The translations under genes and the position numbers were made by a program. Below are positions 53,889 to 63,651 of a stretch of DNA of 64,000 bases, piece after piece. The DNA lies in contig CAIYBN010000040.1 in NCBI GenBank assembly GCA_903924465.1, positions 93,481 through 157,480 on the forward strand, given 5' to 3'. The notes below the pieces were generated by a model, which worked only from the letters and a program-made list of their open reading frames with translations, ran no database searches and was not told where the DNA came from. Position 1 is the stretch's first letter. The number at the start of each line of letters is the position of its first letter. Source of the DNA: an uncultured Myxococcales bacterium (lineage in GTDB: Bacteria; Myxococcota_A; UBA9042).

Positions 53889-54830
53889 ATGAGCAGGGTA
53901 GTCGTGACGGGCGGGGCGGGTTTCATCGGCTCCAACTTGGCCCATGCCTTGCTGGAGCGCGGCGATTCCGTCGTGGCGCTGGACAACTTCCTGACCGGGC
54001 GGCGGCAGAATCTGGCCGGGATCGCGGGCCACATCGACATCGTCGAAGGCGACATCCGCGACCGGTCGACGCTGGACAAGGCGTTTGCCGGTGCGGATTT
54101 TGTCCTGCATCAGGCGGCGCTGCCGTCGGTCGCGCGGTCGGTGGAAGACCCGGAGGCGTCGCACGACGTCAACATCAACGGCACGCTCCAGGTGCTGCAG
54201 GCGGCGCGGCGGCATGGCGTCAAGCGTCTGGTATTCGCTGCGTCGTCGTCAGCGTATGGGGAGACGCCGACACTGCCGAAAGTGGAAACCATGGCGCCGG
54301 ACCCGATTTCACCGTACGGCGTGGGCAAACTGTTGGGCGAGCAGTACTGCAAAGTCTGGACGCGCGTGTTCGGTCTGGAATGCGTCGCTTTGCGCTACTT
54401 CAACGTATTTGGCCCGCGCCAGTCCCCCCAGAGCGACTATGCGGCCGTGATTCCCAAGTTCATCACCATGATGCAAAACGGCCAAGCGCCGCACATCTTT
54501 GGCGACGGCAAGCAGACCCGCGATTTCTGCTACATCGCCAATGTGGTCGAGGCCAACCTGAAGGCACTTACCGCCGCGAACGCGCCGGGCAAGGTGTACA
54601 ACATCGCGTGCGGGGCGCATTACTCTTTGTTGGATCTGGTGACAGCCATCAACGCAGAGTTGGGTACCCGGTTGGTGCCGACGCACGGACCAGATCGCCG
54701 CGGCGACATCCACGACAGCTATGCCGACATCACCGCCGCCAAGCGCGACCTTGGCTACACGGCGGCCATCAGCTTTCAGGAAGGCTTACGTCGGGCGATT
54801 GTTTGGTACTCAGAACATCCCGAAGGCTAG
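53889..54830 (+). CDS. NAD-dependent sugar-nucleotide epimerase/dehydratase (extended SDR)
   Basis: This 313-aa protein has the Rossmann motif TGGAGFIGSNLAHAL, DIRDRSTL, the catalytic Ser in FAASSSAYG and the Y-x-x-x-K pair in YGVGKLLGE. YFNVFGPRQSPQS and GDGKQTRDFCYI...NIACG complete the UDP-glucose 4-epimerase/UDP-glucuronate epimerase subgroup. It interconverts sugar nucleotides for polysaccharide or lipopolysaccharide. Exact substrate undetermined. It follows rho by 1 bp and may be read from the rho transcript. A 24-bp near-repeat of its 3' end lies 72 bp downstream. Confidence 0.88.
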   Translation: MSRVVVTGGAGFIGSNLAHALLERGDSVVALDNFLTGRRQNLAGIAGHIDIVEGDIRDRSTLDKAFAGADFVLHQAALPSVARSVEDPEASHDVNINGTLQVLQAARRHGVKRLVFAASSSAYGETPTLPKVETMAPDPISPYGVGKLLGEQYCKVWTRVFGLECVALRYFNVFGPRQSPQSDYAAVIPKFITMMQNGQAPHIFGDGKQTRDFCYIANVVEANLKALTAANAPGKVYNIACGAHYSLLDLVTAINAELGTRLVPTHGPDRRGDIHDSYADITAAKRDLGYTAAISFQEGLRRAIVWYSEHPEG

Positions 54831-54900
54831 ACGGCCGTCCCTCATCGCTCCAGGACTTCGCGCGGGACCGCTTGCCGGTACGCAGAACATCCGGAAGCCT
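54805..54900 (+). repeat. Direct repeat pair at the epimerase 3' end
   Basis: Positions 54805-54828 and 54877-54900 match at 21 of 24 bases (shared core CAGAACATCC). The first copy overlaps the final codons of the epimerase gene. A single duplicated short segment is the simplest reading. Confidence 0.5.
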
Positions 54901-54931
54901 GAATGTCTCTGCGGTTGCCAACTGCCGCGCC

Positions 54932-54956
54932 GGACGCCAGTCGGTGCCTGACGTCC
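54932..54956. terminator. Hairpin between convergent genes
   Basis: GGACGCCAG (54932-54940) and CTGACGTCC (54948-54956) pair at 8 of 9 positions across a 7-nt loop. It lies between the epimerase and Spy-like genes. There is no T-run, so termination would rely on Rho or the hairpin alone. Confidence 0.35.
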
Positions 54957-54972
54957 GTCGCCGCTGCTGCCG

Positions 54973-55866
54973 CTACCGCCCGCGGAATTGGCCATGATGC
55001 TCGGCGATCGCCTTGACGGCCACCGCGCGCTGGTCGGGGCGCAGGGTCGCGTGCACGTCGCGCGCTGCCTGAACGAACACGTCGCCCATTGCTTGCCGAT
55101 CCGCGTCCTGGCGCGCGACCAAGCGCTGCACCGCCGCAGCCTCGATCTTCGGCTGAGCCAGAAGCGTCAGCGCCTCGTCAAAGAGCGTCTGCCGGGCCCC
55201 CGTCTGGCTTTCAAACGCCTTCATCACGCGCTCCGCCGTGGCGCGAATGCTCGCCCTCTGCGGGTCGTCGGCCTTCACGCGGTCCAGCATCTGCTCCAAC
55301 CGACCGAGCATCATGCGCTTGCCGATGGCCGCGCCAAACCCGCCGCCGTGCGGTTCCGGACGAAAGTCCTTCAGCGCGGCCACGAGCTTCTGCCGTTGTT
55401 GCGCGTCCAATTGGTCATGAATCTTCAGGACTCCCGCAATCACGACTTGCTGCACTTCCCCGTGCTTGGCCCCAAACCGCTGCCGCAGATCGGCCAGCGC
55501 CTTTTCGTCGATGACGTCGCCCGCGAAGAGCTTGAGCGCCGCTTCCATGTCGCCCTTACCCGAACCGTGCGTGCGTTCCAGGGCCGCGAGCGCTTCGTCG
55601 CGGGCCGCGCGCGCGACGGCTTTCTGCTTGTCGTTCGCGCCAATTTCCGCCAGCAGGCCGTCCAGCCAGACACCGGCGTGCTCGTGCATCATCGGACCTT
55701 CCGGACCACCTTCGCCGCGCGGCGGATGCGCCACGGCCACGCCAGCTGCCAGGCACGCGCCACATGCCGCTGAGGCCACGGCAAAACGCCGCCAGCGAAA
55801 GCGCCGCGGCCCGTGAGCCTGATGCGCGATGCGAAACCACGACAGACGCTTGAGAAAACCAAACAT
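54973..55866 (-). CDS. Exported Spy/CpxP-like protein with duplicated helical domain
   Basis: This 297-aa protein starts with ATG 55866 behind GGAGGTC. A basic N-terminus and signal sequence (FAVASAACGACLAAGVAVA) precede a His- and Gly-rich stretch. Two helical units resemble CpxP/Spy proteins with LTxxQ-like motifs (LDAQQRQKLVAALKDF and LRPDQRAVAVKAIAEHH). Single-unit Spy/CpxP are 150-170 aa, so this looks like an internal duplication. Periplasmic chaperone or envelope-stress sensor roles are inferred. It follows a histidine kinase gene after 107 bp, as CpxP genes often neighbour two-component genes. Confidence 0.72.
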   Translation of the reverse strand: MFGFLKRLSWFRIAHQAHGPRRFRWRRFAVASAACGACLAAGVAVAHPPRGEGGPEGPMMHEHAGVWLDGLLAEIGANDKQKAVARAARDEALAALERTHGSGKGDMEAALKLFAGDVIDEKALADLRQRFGAKHGEVQQVVIAGVLKIHDQLDAQQRQKLVAALKDFRPEPHGGGFGAAIGKRMMLGRLEQMLDRVKADDPQRASIRATAERVMKAFESQTGARQTLFDEALTLLAQPKIEAAAVQRLVARQDADRQAMGDVFVQAARDVHATLRPDQRAVAVKAIAEHHGQFRGR

Positions 55867-55973
55867 GCAGACCTCCAGGGCAGCGCAACGTGGCCACCCG
55901 TATACAAGATGGGACGGAGGTGTGAACGGCGTTTGCGTCTTCTGAGAAGAAGCGTGAATTGCGCTTGCGCCGG

Positions 55974-57626
55974 CTAACTGGCCGGAAGCACCAGTTCGAA
56001 CCGCGCGCCGCCGCCGTGCTGACCACGCACCAGCTCGATGCGGCCGCGGTGTGCCAAAGCGACTTCCCGCACCAGCGCCAGGCCAATGCCAGTGCCGCGA
56101 TCCTTGGTGGTCGTGAACGGCTGGAAGATCGCCTCGCGCTGCGTATCCGCCACGCCCGGCCCGCCATCTTCCACCGCCAGGACCGCCCACAAGCCATCGT
56201 CGTCGCGCCGTTCCAGCACTTCCAGCCAGAGAGGCCCACCATTCGGCATCGCCTCCCACGCGTTGCGCACCAGGTTCCACAGCGCTTGACGCAGCTGCCC
56301 GGGATCGCCGTCGACCTTCACGCCTGGTCGCGCCGCCACTTTCGACCGCACACCGCGCCGCTCCAGGTCGCTGCGGACAAATTCGTGGAGGCTCTGCACC
56401 AGTTCGGCCAAGTCCAGATCCGCGCGCTGCGCCGGCGCTGGCCGCGCTCGGTCCAGATAGCCCTCGGTGATCACCCGCAGCCGTTCCACTTCACTGCCGA
56501 TCGCCGCGATCAACTGCCGCGCCTCGGCCTGATTCATCGGCGCATCCTGGGACAGTTCGTCGTTCAGCAGTTCGGCATTCAGGCCAATCGACGACAGCGG
56601 ATTGCGCACTTCGTGGGCCATTTGCGCCGCCAGCTGGCCGAGAGCCGCCAAGCGCTCCGCTCGCCCGAGATCCTCGCGTTGGCTCGACAATTCCGCCTCG
56701 CGCTGCGCCAACGCATCCGCCATGCGATTCCATTCCTCGGCCGCGGTGCGGATCTCACTCGCGCCCGCCGTCGCCGCCCGCACCGTGCGATCACCCGCGG
56801 CAAAACGTCGCACGACATCGGTCAGCGCCGTCATCGGCCGCAGCGACGCCAGCATCGCCAGCAACATCGCCACCGCCACCGCCAGGGCCAGCGCAGAAGT
56901 CGTCGCCACCAGCACGCTCAGGTTGGCCTCGGAGTGCGCCGCTTCGTCAAAACGCGCGCCCAGCGCCGCCTCAAAATCGCGACGCGCCGAGTCCAGATCA
57001 CCCTGCACGTGGCGAATCATCCGACGGATTTCCACCACGAGCCGCGCGGCATCGTCGCTGCGGTGCTCAGCCACCGCGCGCTGCAACGACGCCACCAGCG
57101 CGTCAAAGGCTGCGGGATCGTTGACGACCTGCACCAGCGCCGGCACCGCGATCTTGAGCTCCGGGTCCAAGCGCATCCGGTCGCGCGCTTCCGTCGAGGT
57201 GCGCAGCTCATTCAGGCGTTTGTCCAGAGCCGGCAGCGGCAAATCGGTCTGCATCACCAGCCGCGCCAGCCGCGGCGCGTGGCTGAAATCGCGCAGCGTG
57301 CGGGTATGCGCCAGCACTTGTTCCACGCGGCCAAACGGCCGGGCATTCGGGATGAAGCGCACGACCCAATCCAGATCATGCGGCGCAGCGCGCTGCAACG
57401 CTTCGTCAAAACCGTGCAATTCCGCGGCGTCCTGACGCAGTTCGTCCAGCAACGGCAAGGCCCGCTCGCGCAGGAATCCAAGTTCGTGGCGCAAGCCCGT
57501 CACAGCCGCCACGGCATAAAACGACGACGCTCCCGTCGCCGCCACAACGACCGCGAAAGCCAAAAAGATCCGCGTCGACAGCGACATGCGGAGCGTGGAC
57601 GGCGGTTTTGGCTGGTGCGGTGTCAT
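55974..57626 (-). CDS. Sensor histidine kinase
   Basis: This 550-aa membrane sensor has spans near 19-43 and 238-262 flanking a helical periplasmic sensor of about 190 residues. A HAMP-like segment (MTALTDVVRRFAAGDRTVRA) leads to the dimerisation H-box LAAQMAHEVRNPLSSIG with phospho-acceptor His338. The ATPase N-box is NLVRNAWEAM, G1 is VEDGGPGV and G2 is GTGIGLALV. No response regulator is adjacent, so it is an orphan kinase. It starts 27 bp after lon and is followed by the Spy-like gene. A role sensing envelope or metal stress is inferred from the neighbour. Confidence 0.92.
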   Translation of the reverse strand: MTPHQPKPPSTLRMSLSTRIFLAFAVVVAATGASSFYAVAAVTGLRHELGFLRERALPLLDELRQDAAELHGFDEALQRAAPHDLDWVVRFIPNARPFGRVEQVLAHTRTLRDFSHAPRLARLVMQTDLPLPALDKRLNELRTSTEARDRMRLDPELKIAVPALVQVVNDPAAFDALVASLQRAVAEHRSDDAARLVVEIRRMIRHVQGDLDSARRDFEAALGARFDEAAHSEANLSVLVATTSALALAVAVAMLLAMLASLRPMTALTDVVRRFAAGDRTVRAATAGASEIRTAAEEWNRMADALAQREAELSSQREDLGRAERLAALGQLAAQMAHEVRNPLSSIGLNAELLNDELSQDAPMNQAEARQLIAAIGSEVERLRVITEGYLDRARPAPAQRADLDLAELVQSLHEFVRSDLERRGVRSKVAARPGVKVDGDPGQLRQALWNLVRNAWEAMPNGGPLWLEVLERRDDDGLWAVLAVEDGGPGVADTQREAIFQPFTTTKDRGTGIGLALVREVALAHRGRIELVRGQHGGGARFELVLPAS

Positions 57627-57653
57627 CCCGCCCGGAGGATCGCGGGGATTGCC

Positions 57654-60077
57654 CTAGTGTGCAACTGTCTCGGGCACTTCATCGAAGATTCCGAGGTAAT
57701 CACGGGCGTAGCCGGCCGGTTCGATGAGAAACGACTTGGCGTCGTCCAGCCGCAGCGCCTGACGCAGCACCTGATCGGCGTGCTCGACGGCGATCAACTC
57801 CATGGAATCGCGCACATCCTGCGGGATTTCCTCGACGTCGCGCTCGTTCTCCTTGGGAAACAGCACGCGCTTGATCCCAGCCCGGTGCGCGGCGATCACC
57901 TTTTCTTTCAGACCGCCAATCGGCAACACCCTACCGCGCAAGGTGATTTCTCCGGTCATCGCCACGTCGTGGCGCACCGGCAGCTGCGTGAGCGCGGAAA
58001 CCAACGCGGTCGTGATCGCAATGCCCGCCGACGGCCCATCCTTGGGAATCGCACCTTCCGGAAAGTGCACGTGCAGATCCACCTTTTGGTAGAACTCCTT
58101 GCCCAGACCCAGTTGATGCGCTCGGCTGCGCACGTAACTCATCGCAGCTTCTACGGATTCCTTCATGACATCGCCGAGCTTGCCGGTCAGCGTCATGCGG
58201 CCTTTGCCCGGCACCAGCGCCACTTCAACCAGCAGCAGGTCGCCGCCGACGCTCGTCACCGCGAGACCGTTCGTCACGCCAATGCGATCCGCGCTTTCTG
58301 ACGCCTGGTTGCGGAACCGCTCCACGCCGAGCAGCCGTTTCACTTCCGCCGCGTCGATGAGCCACGACTTCTTCTCGTCCTTCGCCTTCAGATGCTCCGT
58401 CGCCACTTTGCGACACACCGCGCCGATCTGCCGCTCCAGGTTGCGCACGCCCGCTTCCCGCGTGTAGCCCTGGATGAGCGTCGCCAACGCCTCGTCGGTG
58501 AATTGCAGATCCATGTCCTTCAAGCCGTTTTCAGCAATCTGCCGCGGCACCAAGTACTTGCGACCAATCTGCCGCTTGTCTTGCTCCGTGTAGCCGCCCA
58601 GCTCGATGATCTCCAGGCGATCCTGCAACGCCCAGGGAATCGCGCCCAAATTGTTGGCCGTCGTGATGAACAGCACTTTGGACAGGTCGTAATCCAGATC
58701 GATGTAGTGGTCGACAAAAGCGTCGTTCTGCTCCGGATCCAGCACTTCCAGCAGCGCGGCCGACGGATCGCCGCGGAAATCCATGGACATTTTGTCGACT
58801 TCATCGAGCAGGATGACCGGATTCGACGTCCCCGCGCGCTTGAGCGAATGGATGATCTTGCCCGGCAGCGCGCCCACGTACGTGCGCCGGTGGCCGCGAA
58901 TTTCCGCCTCGTCGCGCACGCCGCCCAAGCTCAACCGGACGAATTTGCGGCCGATCGCACGCGCCACGGACTTGGCCAGCGACGTCTTGCCGACGCCCGG
59001 AGGACCGACGAGACAGAGCACCGGACCGCGCCCCACCTCGCCGCGCAGCTGCTGCACCGCCAGGTACTCCAAAATCCGCTGCTTGGGCTTGTCGAGGCCG
59101 TAGTGATCAGCGTCCAGGATGTCGCTGGCCTCCGCCACGTCCAGTTTGTCTTCCGAATGTTCCAACCACGGCAGCGACAGCACCCAGTCGATGTACGTCC
59201 GCACCACGCCCGCTTCCGCCGACATCGGATTCATCGACCGCAGCTTCTTGAACTCGCGATCCAGCTTCTGCTTCGCTTCCTCGGGCAGCTCCTTGTCCTC
59301 GATCTGTCGGCCCAGCTCTTCCAGTTCATTCTTGAATTCGTCCGCTTCCGCGGCATCGGCGTTCTGAGCGGCGTCGCTTTGCTGTGGATTCTGCCCCGAA
59401 CGCGCACCAGCACCCTGCGGACGCTTGCGGATCCGACTCTCCGCCGCCAGCGTCTCCGTCTCGGCGCGGATCAACTCGACCAGCCGCTTCAGCCGGGTAA
59501 TCGGCGGCGCCAGCGTCAGCAGCTCCTGCCGTTCTGCGATCTTGAAGCCCACATGCGCCGCCATCGTGTCGGCCAACTGCCCGGGCTCCTCGATTTGCGC
59601 CACGCTGGCCAGCACCTCGGGCGGCACGCGGCGGCTGACTTTCAGGTACGCCTCAAAGGCTTGGCGCGCTTCCACACGCAGCGATTCCAGGTCGTCGCTC
59701 TCTGGCACGACTTCATCGGCGGCATCCAGAATTTCCACTTCGGCGCTGAGGTAGGGCGACTGGTCGACAAACCGCACGATGCGCGCGCGTCGCCGGCCTT
59801 CCACGAGCACTTTCACGGTGCCGTCGGGCAAGCGCAGGATTTGCCCGACCGTCGCGACACAGCCGACATCGAACATGTCCGGCGCGGTCGGATCGTTGGT
59901 CCGCGCGTTGACCTGAGCGACGACGAGGATGTCCTTGCCAGGACGGTCAAACGCCGCCTCCAGCGCCGCCACGGAGCGTTCCCGGCCGACGAACAGCGGC
60001 ACGGCCATGTGTGGAAAGACCACGACATCGCGCAGCGGCAGGACGGGAAGATGCAGGAGGACGGCTTCAGCGGACAT
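57654..60077 (-). CDS. lon: ATP-dependent protease Lon
   Basis: This 807-aa LonA-type protease has the N-terminal substrate domain ([20 protein letters not shown]), Walker A GPPGVGKT (358-365), Walker [11 protein letters not shown] and the C-terminal protease with catalytic Ser683 in [10 protein letters not shown] and Lys726 in [14 protein letters not shown]. Lon degrades misfolded and regulatory proteins in the cytoplasm. A Gln/Ala-rich insertion (about 218-245) separates the N-domain helices. ATG 60077 fits the family start [13 protein letters not shown]; upstream in-frame sequence is unconserved. It heads lon-kinase-Spy. Confidence 0.96.
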   Translation of the reverse strand: MSAEAVLLHLPVLPLRDVVVFPHMAVPLFVGRERSVAALEAAFDRPGKDILVVAQVNARTNDPTAPDMFDVGCVATVGQILRLPDGTVKVLVEGRRRARIVRFVDQSPYLSAEVEILDAADEVVPESDDLESLRVEARQAFEAYLKVSRRVPPEVLASVAQIEEPGQLADTMAAHVGFKIAERQELLTLAPPITRLKRLVELIRAETETLAAESRIRKRPQGAGARSGQNPQQSDAAQNADAAEADEFKNELEELGRQIEDKELPEEAKQKLDREFKKLRSMNPMSAEAGVVRTYIDWVLSLPWLEHSEDKLDVAEASDILDADHYGLDKPKQRILEYLAVQQLRGEVGRGPVLCLVGPPGVGKTSLAKSVARAIGRKFVRLSLGGVRDEAEIRGHRRTYVGALPGKIIHSLKRAGTSNPVILLDEVDKMSMDFRGDPSAALLEVLDPEQNDAFVDHYIDLDYDLSKVLFITTANNLGAIPWALQDRLEIIELGGYTEQDKRQIGRKYLVPRQIAENGLKDMDLQFTDEALATLIQGYTREAGVRNLERQIGAVCRKVATEHLKAKDEKKSWLIDAAEVKRLLGVERFRNQASESADRIGVTNGLAVTSVGGDLLLVEVALVPGKGRMTLTGKLGDVMKESVEAAMSYVRSRAHQLGLGKEFYQKVDLHVHFPEGAIPKDGPSAGIAITTALVSALTQLPVRHDVAMTGEITLRGRVLPIGGLKEKVIAAHRAGIKRVLFPKENERDVEEIPQDVRDSMELIAVEHADQVLRQALRLDDAKSFLIEPAGYARDYLGIFDEVPETVAH

Positions 60078-60186
60078 AGGCAACTCGCGGCGCGCCGGTT
60101 CGGCGGTGGCGCACTGGAACAGGAAAGGCGATGCCGGTGACGTTGTCAAACTTTGGTGACAGAGACCACGAGATGATGGCGATTCG

Positions 60187-61053
60187 TCAACGCGCGACTT
60201 GGGCCTGAACTGCCGCTTCCACCCGCGCCAACGCCCGAGGCAATTCGGTGTCCGCGCCCTCGCCAAAAAGGTCCGCCGCCGCAAGAGGTGGGCCAATCCG
60301 CATGCGCACTGTCCACGGCACCCACGGCAGAAAAATCAGCGGCGAGCCGAGCCACAGCCAGATCAGCGCCGCACGCAGCGGCCACGTCACGGGCAAGAAC
60401 GCGCCCAGCAGAATCGCGACAAGCAGTCCCAGCAGCGACACGCCCCAGCGCTTGACGCCGAGCACGAACCGCGGCAGCACCAGCAGGTTGGCCAGCCACT
60501 TGGCGCGCAGCAGGATGGGCGCTGTCAGGGACCCGCCGCGAATGCCCAGCGGCACAATCGGCACACCGGCGGCGCGGGCGATGTGCAAAAAGCCCAGGCG
60601 ACCGGCAAAATCGACGCGATTCGCCAGCCAGACCGGCGCGAGGGATTCGTGATCACCGCCGGGAAAGATGAGGATCGGCACACCGCGCGCCAGCGTCGCC
60701 TCGGCAGCGGCGTAGCTCGACGGAATCGTGCCCAGTTCGCGGTGCAAAGCCGACAGCGGCCAGACGCGAAAACCCAGGGGCAGCGCGAAACCAGCCAGCG
60801 GCCGATCCGGTCCGACCTGCGCCAGGTACAGCGCCAGGAAACAGTGGATTTCGGCCGCGCCGATGCCAGCCGAGTGATTCGCCACCAGCAGAAACGGCCC
60901 GTTCACCGGAAGGTTCTCCGTACCTGTCAGCGTCGGCCGCCACAGCAGCCGCACCGCCGGCAGAAGCCACCGGCGGATCAGCGCCACCAACCGCGGCGAC
61001 ACGCGGCCAGGCTGCGCGATTTCCACGCCTTTGGCCCAGCGTTCCTGCTGCAC
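60187..61053 (-). CDS. Lysophospholipid/diacylglycerol acyltransferase-like (PlsC superfamily)
   Basis: This 288-aa protein has the PlsC superfamily layout: [16 protein letters not shown] (motif I), [29 protein letters not shown] (motif III) and a membrane-associating hydrophobic region ([36 protein letters not shown]). Motif I is normally NHx4D; here the Asp position is Gly (NHSAGIG), with Glu three residues later. Activity may be altered or use another residue. GTG 61053 has GAGG upstream. It starts 12 bp after the SDR gene and forms an operon with it. A role in lipid or neutral-lipid synthesis is inferred. Confidence 0.82.
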   Translation of the reverse strand: MQQERWAKGVEIAQPGRVSPRLVALIRRWLLPAVRLLWRPTLTGTENLPVNGPFLLVANHSAGIGAAEIHCFLALYLAQVGPDRPLAGFALPLGFRVWPLSALHRELGTIPSSYAAAEATLARGVPILIFPGGDHESLAPVWLANRVDFAGRLGFLHIARAAGVPIVPLGIRGGSLTAPILLRAKWLANLLVLPRFVLGVKRWGVSLLGLLVAILLGAFLPVTWPLRAALIWLWLGSPLIFLPWVPWTVRMRIGPPLAAADLFGEGADTELPRALARVEAAVQAQVAR

Positions 61054-61065
61054 GGCGCGCCTCGC

Positions 61066-61986
61066 TTACGGCAACTTCGCGACGATCTGTTCCGAGACTT
61101 CCCACAATTTCCGCGCCAGTTCCGGATCATCGGCGTCGCGGCGCGCCTGGGCGACATTGCAGTCGGCAAAGTACTGCCCGGAAATTCCCGCCACCGCGGG
61201 ATGAACGGTGACGTACACCTCGGTCGCCGCACCTTGTGGCACGGACTTCAGGGCGATCTGGTCGCTCAGACCAAAGAAAAACTGCGCCACCGGGTTCATG
61301 TGCCGGCCCAAATTCGTTTGGATGACCCCTGGATGCACAGCATTTGCGGTCTTCTTCGTCCCGGCGAAGCGCCGCGCGAGCTCCTTGGCAAACAGCAAAT
61401 TGGCCATTTTCGACTGGCCGTATTGGGTCCAACTGACGTAGCCCTTTTCCCCGCTCAGGTTGTCAAACTGGATGCCGCCCTTTGGCGCGAGCTTGTGGCC
61501 CGCGCTGCTGAGCATGACCACGCGGCCGTCGTCAGTGAGCTGGCCGAGCAAGCCGGTCACCAGGATGAAATGGCCGATGTGATTGGTGAAGAACTGCAGC
61601 TCGAAACCGTACGCCTGTTCGAGCTTGGGCAGCGCCATGATGCCGGCATTGCACAAGATGGCGTCGAGCCGGATGTCGGCCGCGCGCACGGCTGCGACGC
61701 ATGCGCGCACGCTCGTGGGGTCAGCCAGTTCGCAGGCAAGCGGCACGGTTTCGCCGACGACGCTCGCGCAGGCCGCCTTGGCTTTCTCCAACGTACGTGC
61801 CGTCGCGACGACACGCGCGCCGCGCAGCGCCAACACCCGCACCGCTTCCTGGCCCAAGCCGGAATTGCAGCCCGTGACGAGGATCGTCTTGCCGGCAAGC
61901 GACAAGCCCGCGGTGACGTCCTCCGCTGTGGAGCCGTAGCCAAAACCGCTGGGACCTTTGCCGGCGAGCAGTGCGTAGAGGGACAT
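61066..61986 (-). CDS. Short-chain dehydrogenase/reductase, retinol-dehydrogenase-like
   Basis: This 306-aa SDR starts with ATG 61986 behind GGAG. The Rossmann motif is TILVTGCNSGLGQEAV, with CNAGIMALP and the catalytic S-Y-K set SSAGHKLAPKGG and YGQSKMANLLFAKELARR. The N-terminal extension of about 25 residues (LLAGKGPSGFGYGSTAEDV) is typical of WW-oxidoreductase and retinol dehydrogenase-like SDRs. Substrate unknown. It lies upstream of the acyltransferase-like gene, so lipid metabolism is plausible. Confidence 0.88.
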   Translation of the reverse strand: MSLYALLAGKGPSGFGYGSTAEDVTAGLSLAGKTILVTGCNSGLGQEAVRVLALRGARVVATARTLEKAKAACASVVGETVPLACELADPTSVRACVAAVRAADIRLDAILCNAGIMALPKLEQAYGFELQFFTNHIGHFILVTGLLGQLTDDGRVVMLSSAGHKLAPKGGIQFDNLSGEKGYVSWTQYGQSKMANLLFAKELARRFAGTKKTANAVHPGVIQTNLGRHMNPVAQFFFGLSDQIALKSVPQGAATEVYVTVHPAVAGISGQYFADCNVAQARRDADDPELARKLWEVSEQIVAKLP

Positions 61987-62097
61987 GATGGACTCCGTCT
62001 GGATGCGGTAGCGGCAGGGCGCCTGCTGCGTGCGTTGCACTCTGCGCGAGCGAACCAGCGGCGTGGTAGTGCGACAGTTTGAAAGATGGCCAACTTT

Positions 62098-62125
62098 TTG
62101 ACCCGCGAGCGCGCGGGCCTAGCAT
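62098..62125 (+). promoter_or_regulatory. Candidate promoter with palindromic spacer for the 62159 gene
   Basis: TTGACC and TAGCAT are separated by 16 bp. The spacer overlaps the perfect palindrome CCCGCG-AGCG-CGCGGG (62102-62117), a possible operator. Confidence 0.3.
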
Positions 62126-62158
62126 CACGCTGCTGAGCATGCGCTTGGCGGAGATCGG

Positions 62159-62731
62159 ATGCTGGAATATCTGACAGGTGACCACCCGATGTACCAACTT
62201 TCACTCATTGTCCTCGCGTCGGTACTGCTGGCGATTGCCGGCAAGCCGTTCCTTGAGGAATGTCGGGAAAAGTTGCGCACGCACGCTGCCCGCCAGCTGG
62301 CCAGCACTGCCGCCGCCCAGCATCTGCCCTGGGACGCGCTGCAATTCACCGTCGATCCATACGCCACGCTCTCGGGCGCGACGGACGCGTTTGTGACCGC
62401 GACGATGCGTGTGACAAACACTAGCGATCGGGCAATCTGGCTGGACGACGTGCTTGTGCGCTTGTCTGCGGATGCGGCGCGCGGACACGTCCCAGACGGC
62501 AGGCCAAAGCAGATCGACTCGATCGGGTGCGTGGATGCTGGACAGACCAAGGACTTTGCGGTGACGTGGTCGACGACGGAGTTGGCGCCGCTTTACCTGC
62601 CGTTTCGCGTCCGGGTCTATCCGCTGAAGGCGCACCTTCACAAGCAGGCGCAGCAGGCTGTTGCCGAGCCGACCGGGCCGATGACCGACGACCCGATCGC
62701 TGGGCACATTACCGACATCGACCGAGCCTAG
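62159..62731 (+). CDS. Small membrane-anchored protein of unknown function
   Basis: This 190-aa protein starts with ATG 62159 behind GGAG. One membrane span is near 13-28 (QLSLIVLASVLLAIAG), then a charged helical stalk (KPFLEECREKLRTHAARQLA). The C-terminal domain is beta-rich (FVTATMRVTNTSDRAIWLDDVLVRLS, FAVTWSTTELAPLYLPFRVRVYP), like an immunoglobulin-type sandwich. No motif identifies a function. Its stop overlaps the stop of the convergent transposase by 4 bp. Confidence 0.6.
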   Translation: MLEYLTGDHPMYQLSLIVLASVLLAIAGKPFLEECREKLRTHAARQLASTAAAQHLPWDALQFTVDPYATLSGATDAFVTATMRVTNTSDRAIWLDDVLVRLSADAARGHVPDGRPKQIDSIGCVDAGQTKDFAVTWSTTELAPLYLPFRVRVYPLKAHLHKQAQQAVAEPTGPMTDDPIAGHITDIDRA

Positions 62732-63621
62732 ATCTTGGTACCGCGCGTGCGGCGCGGTCCAAGCGCGGCCTCGCGATCCTGCTCGGCCTTGTCCAGCAGT
62801 GCAACCACGTCCTCGACCTCCCAAAGCACCTTGCTCACGCCAGCCGCCATCGCCGGGCTCATCCGCAGCGAGCCGTGGATGCGGCAGAAGTTGTAGTTCA
62901 TGAAGTAGATCGCCATCGCGTGCGCGTGGTTTGCTGCCTTCTTGCTGAAACCGTTGGTGAGGCGCGTGAAGCGCCGGTTGCTCATGCGGATCGTCAAGTT
63001 TTGGCGCTCGACGCCCGAGGTGCTGATGTGCTTCTTGTCGGGGCGACCGCTGATGCGCTCGACCTTGATGCCAGTGCAGTCCGCGGGGCTGTATTTGATG
63101 TTGGCTGGCGCCTCGCGTCCGCCTTCGTTGCCGTACTGCTTGATGAGCATCGCGTAGTCGATCGCGCCGCCAAACGCGTCCTCGACCGCCTGTAGGTACG
63201 GCTTATGCCCGTCCGAGGTCAGCTGCACGCGGTTGGCGAGTCGCGTCGCCATGTCGCTGATGAAGTGGTGCGCGCTCGTAGCGCTGCGGTCGCCGACGAA
63301 CCATGAGGCGATCAACTTCGTGTCCGGGCAGAAGGCCGTCCACGTCCAGATGTCGCCCCAGCCTTCGGCCTTCTGGTCTGCCGTGGCGTTCTTCTCCTTG
63401 GCGCCCACGAAGGCCCAAATCTCATCGACCTCGATGCGACGGCAAGGCAGGTTGCGCAGCGCCTCGTCCTGGTACTCGGCGCAAACCGTGCCAAGGTCAA
63501 CCAGCAGTTTCAGGATCGTCGCGACCGACACCCCGGTGAGGCGATTGGTGGCGCGGATGCTCATGCCTTCGGTGAGGCATTTCACGACCATGGTTCGCTT
63601 GGCTTTGTCGAGGTAGTTCAT
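62728..63621 (-). CDS. IS1-family-type transposase (single ORF)
   Basis: This 297-aa DDE transposase resembles the IS1 family's InsB. An N-terminal helix-turn-helix (IRATNRLTGVSVATILKLL) precedes the catalytic triad: D66 in RRIEVDEIWAF, D137 in LTSDGHKPY and E205 in GVERQNLTIRMSNRRF. Unlike classical IS1 it needs no frameshift. GGAGC lies before ATG 63621. I could not find terminal inverted repeats. The 3' end directly overlaps the neighbour gene, so a complete element cannot be delimited. It may be a domesticated or truncated copy. Confidence 0.82.
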   Translation of the reverse strand: MNYLDKAKRTMVVKCLTEGMSIRATNRLTGVSVATILKLLVDLGTVCAEYQDEALRNLPCRRIEVDEIWAFVGAKEKNATADQKAEGWGDIWTWTAFCPDTKLIASWFVGDRSATSAHHFISDMATRLANRVQLTSDGHKPYLQAVEDAFGGAIDYAMLIKQYGNEGGREAPANIKYSPADCTGIKVERISGRPDKKHISTSGVERQNLTIRMSNRRFTRLTNGFSKKAANHAHAMAIYFMNYNFCRIHGSLRMSPAMAAGVSKVLWEVEDVVALLDKAEQDREAALGPRRTRGTKI

Positions 63622-63651
63622 CGGGTGCTCCTTGCTGCTTACAAACTGACT

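Noticed and set aside
63628..63650. GGTGCTCC-like start resembling an IS1 terminal repeat
   Set aside because: The orientation is wrong for a left end, no partner lies beyond the other side of the transposase, and the bases include the transposase ribosome site.
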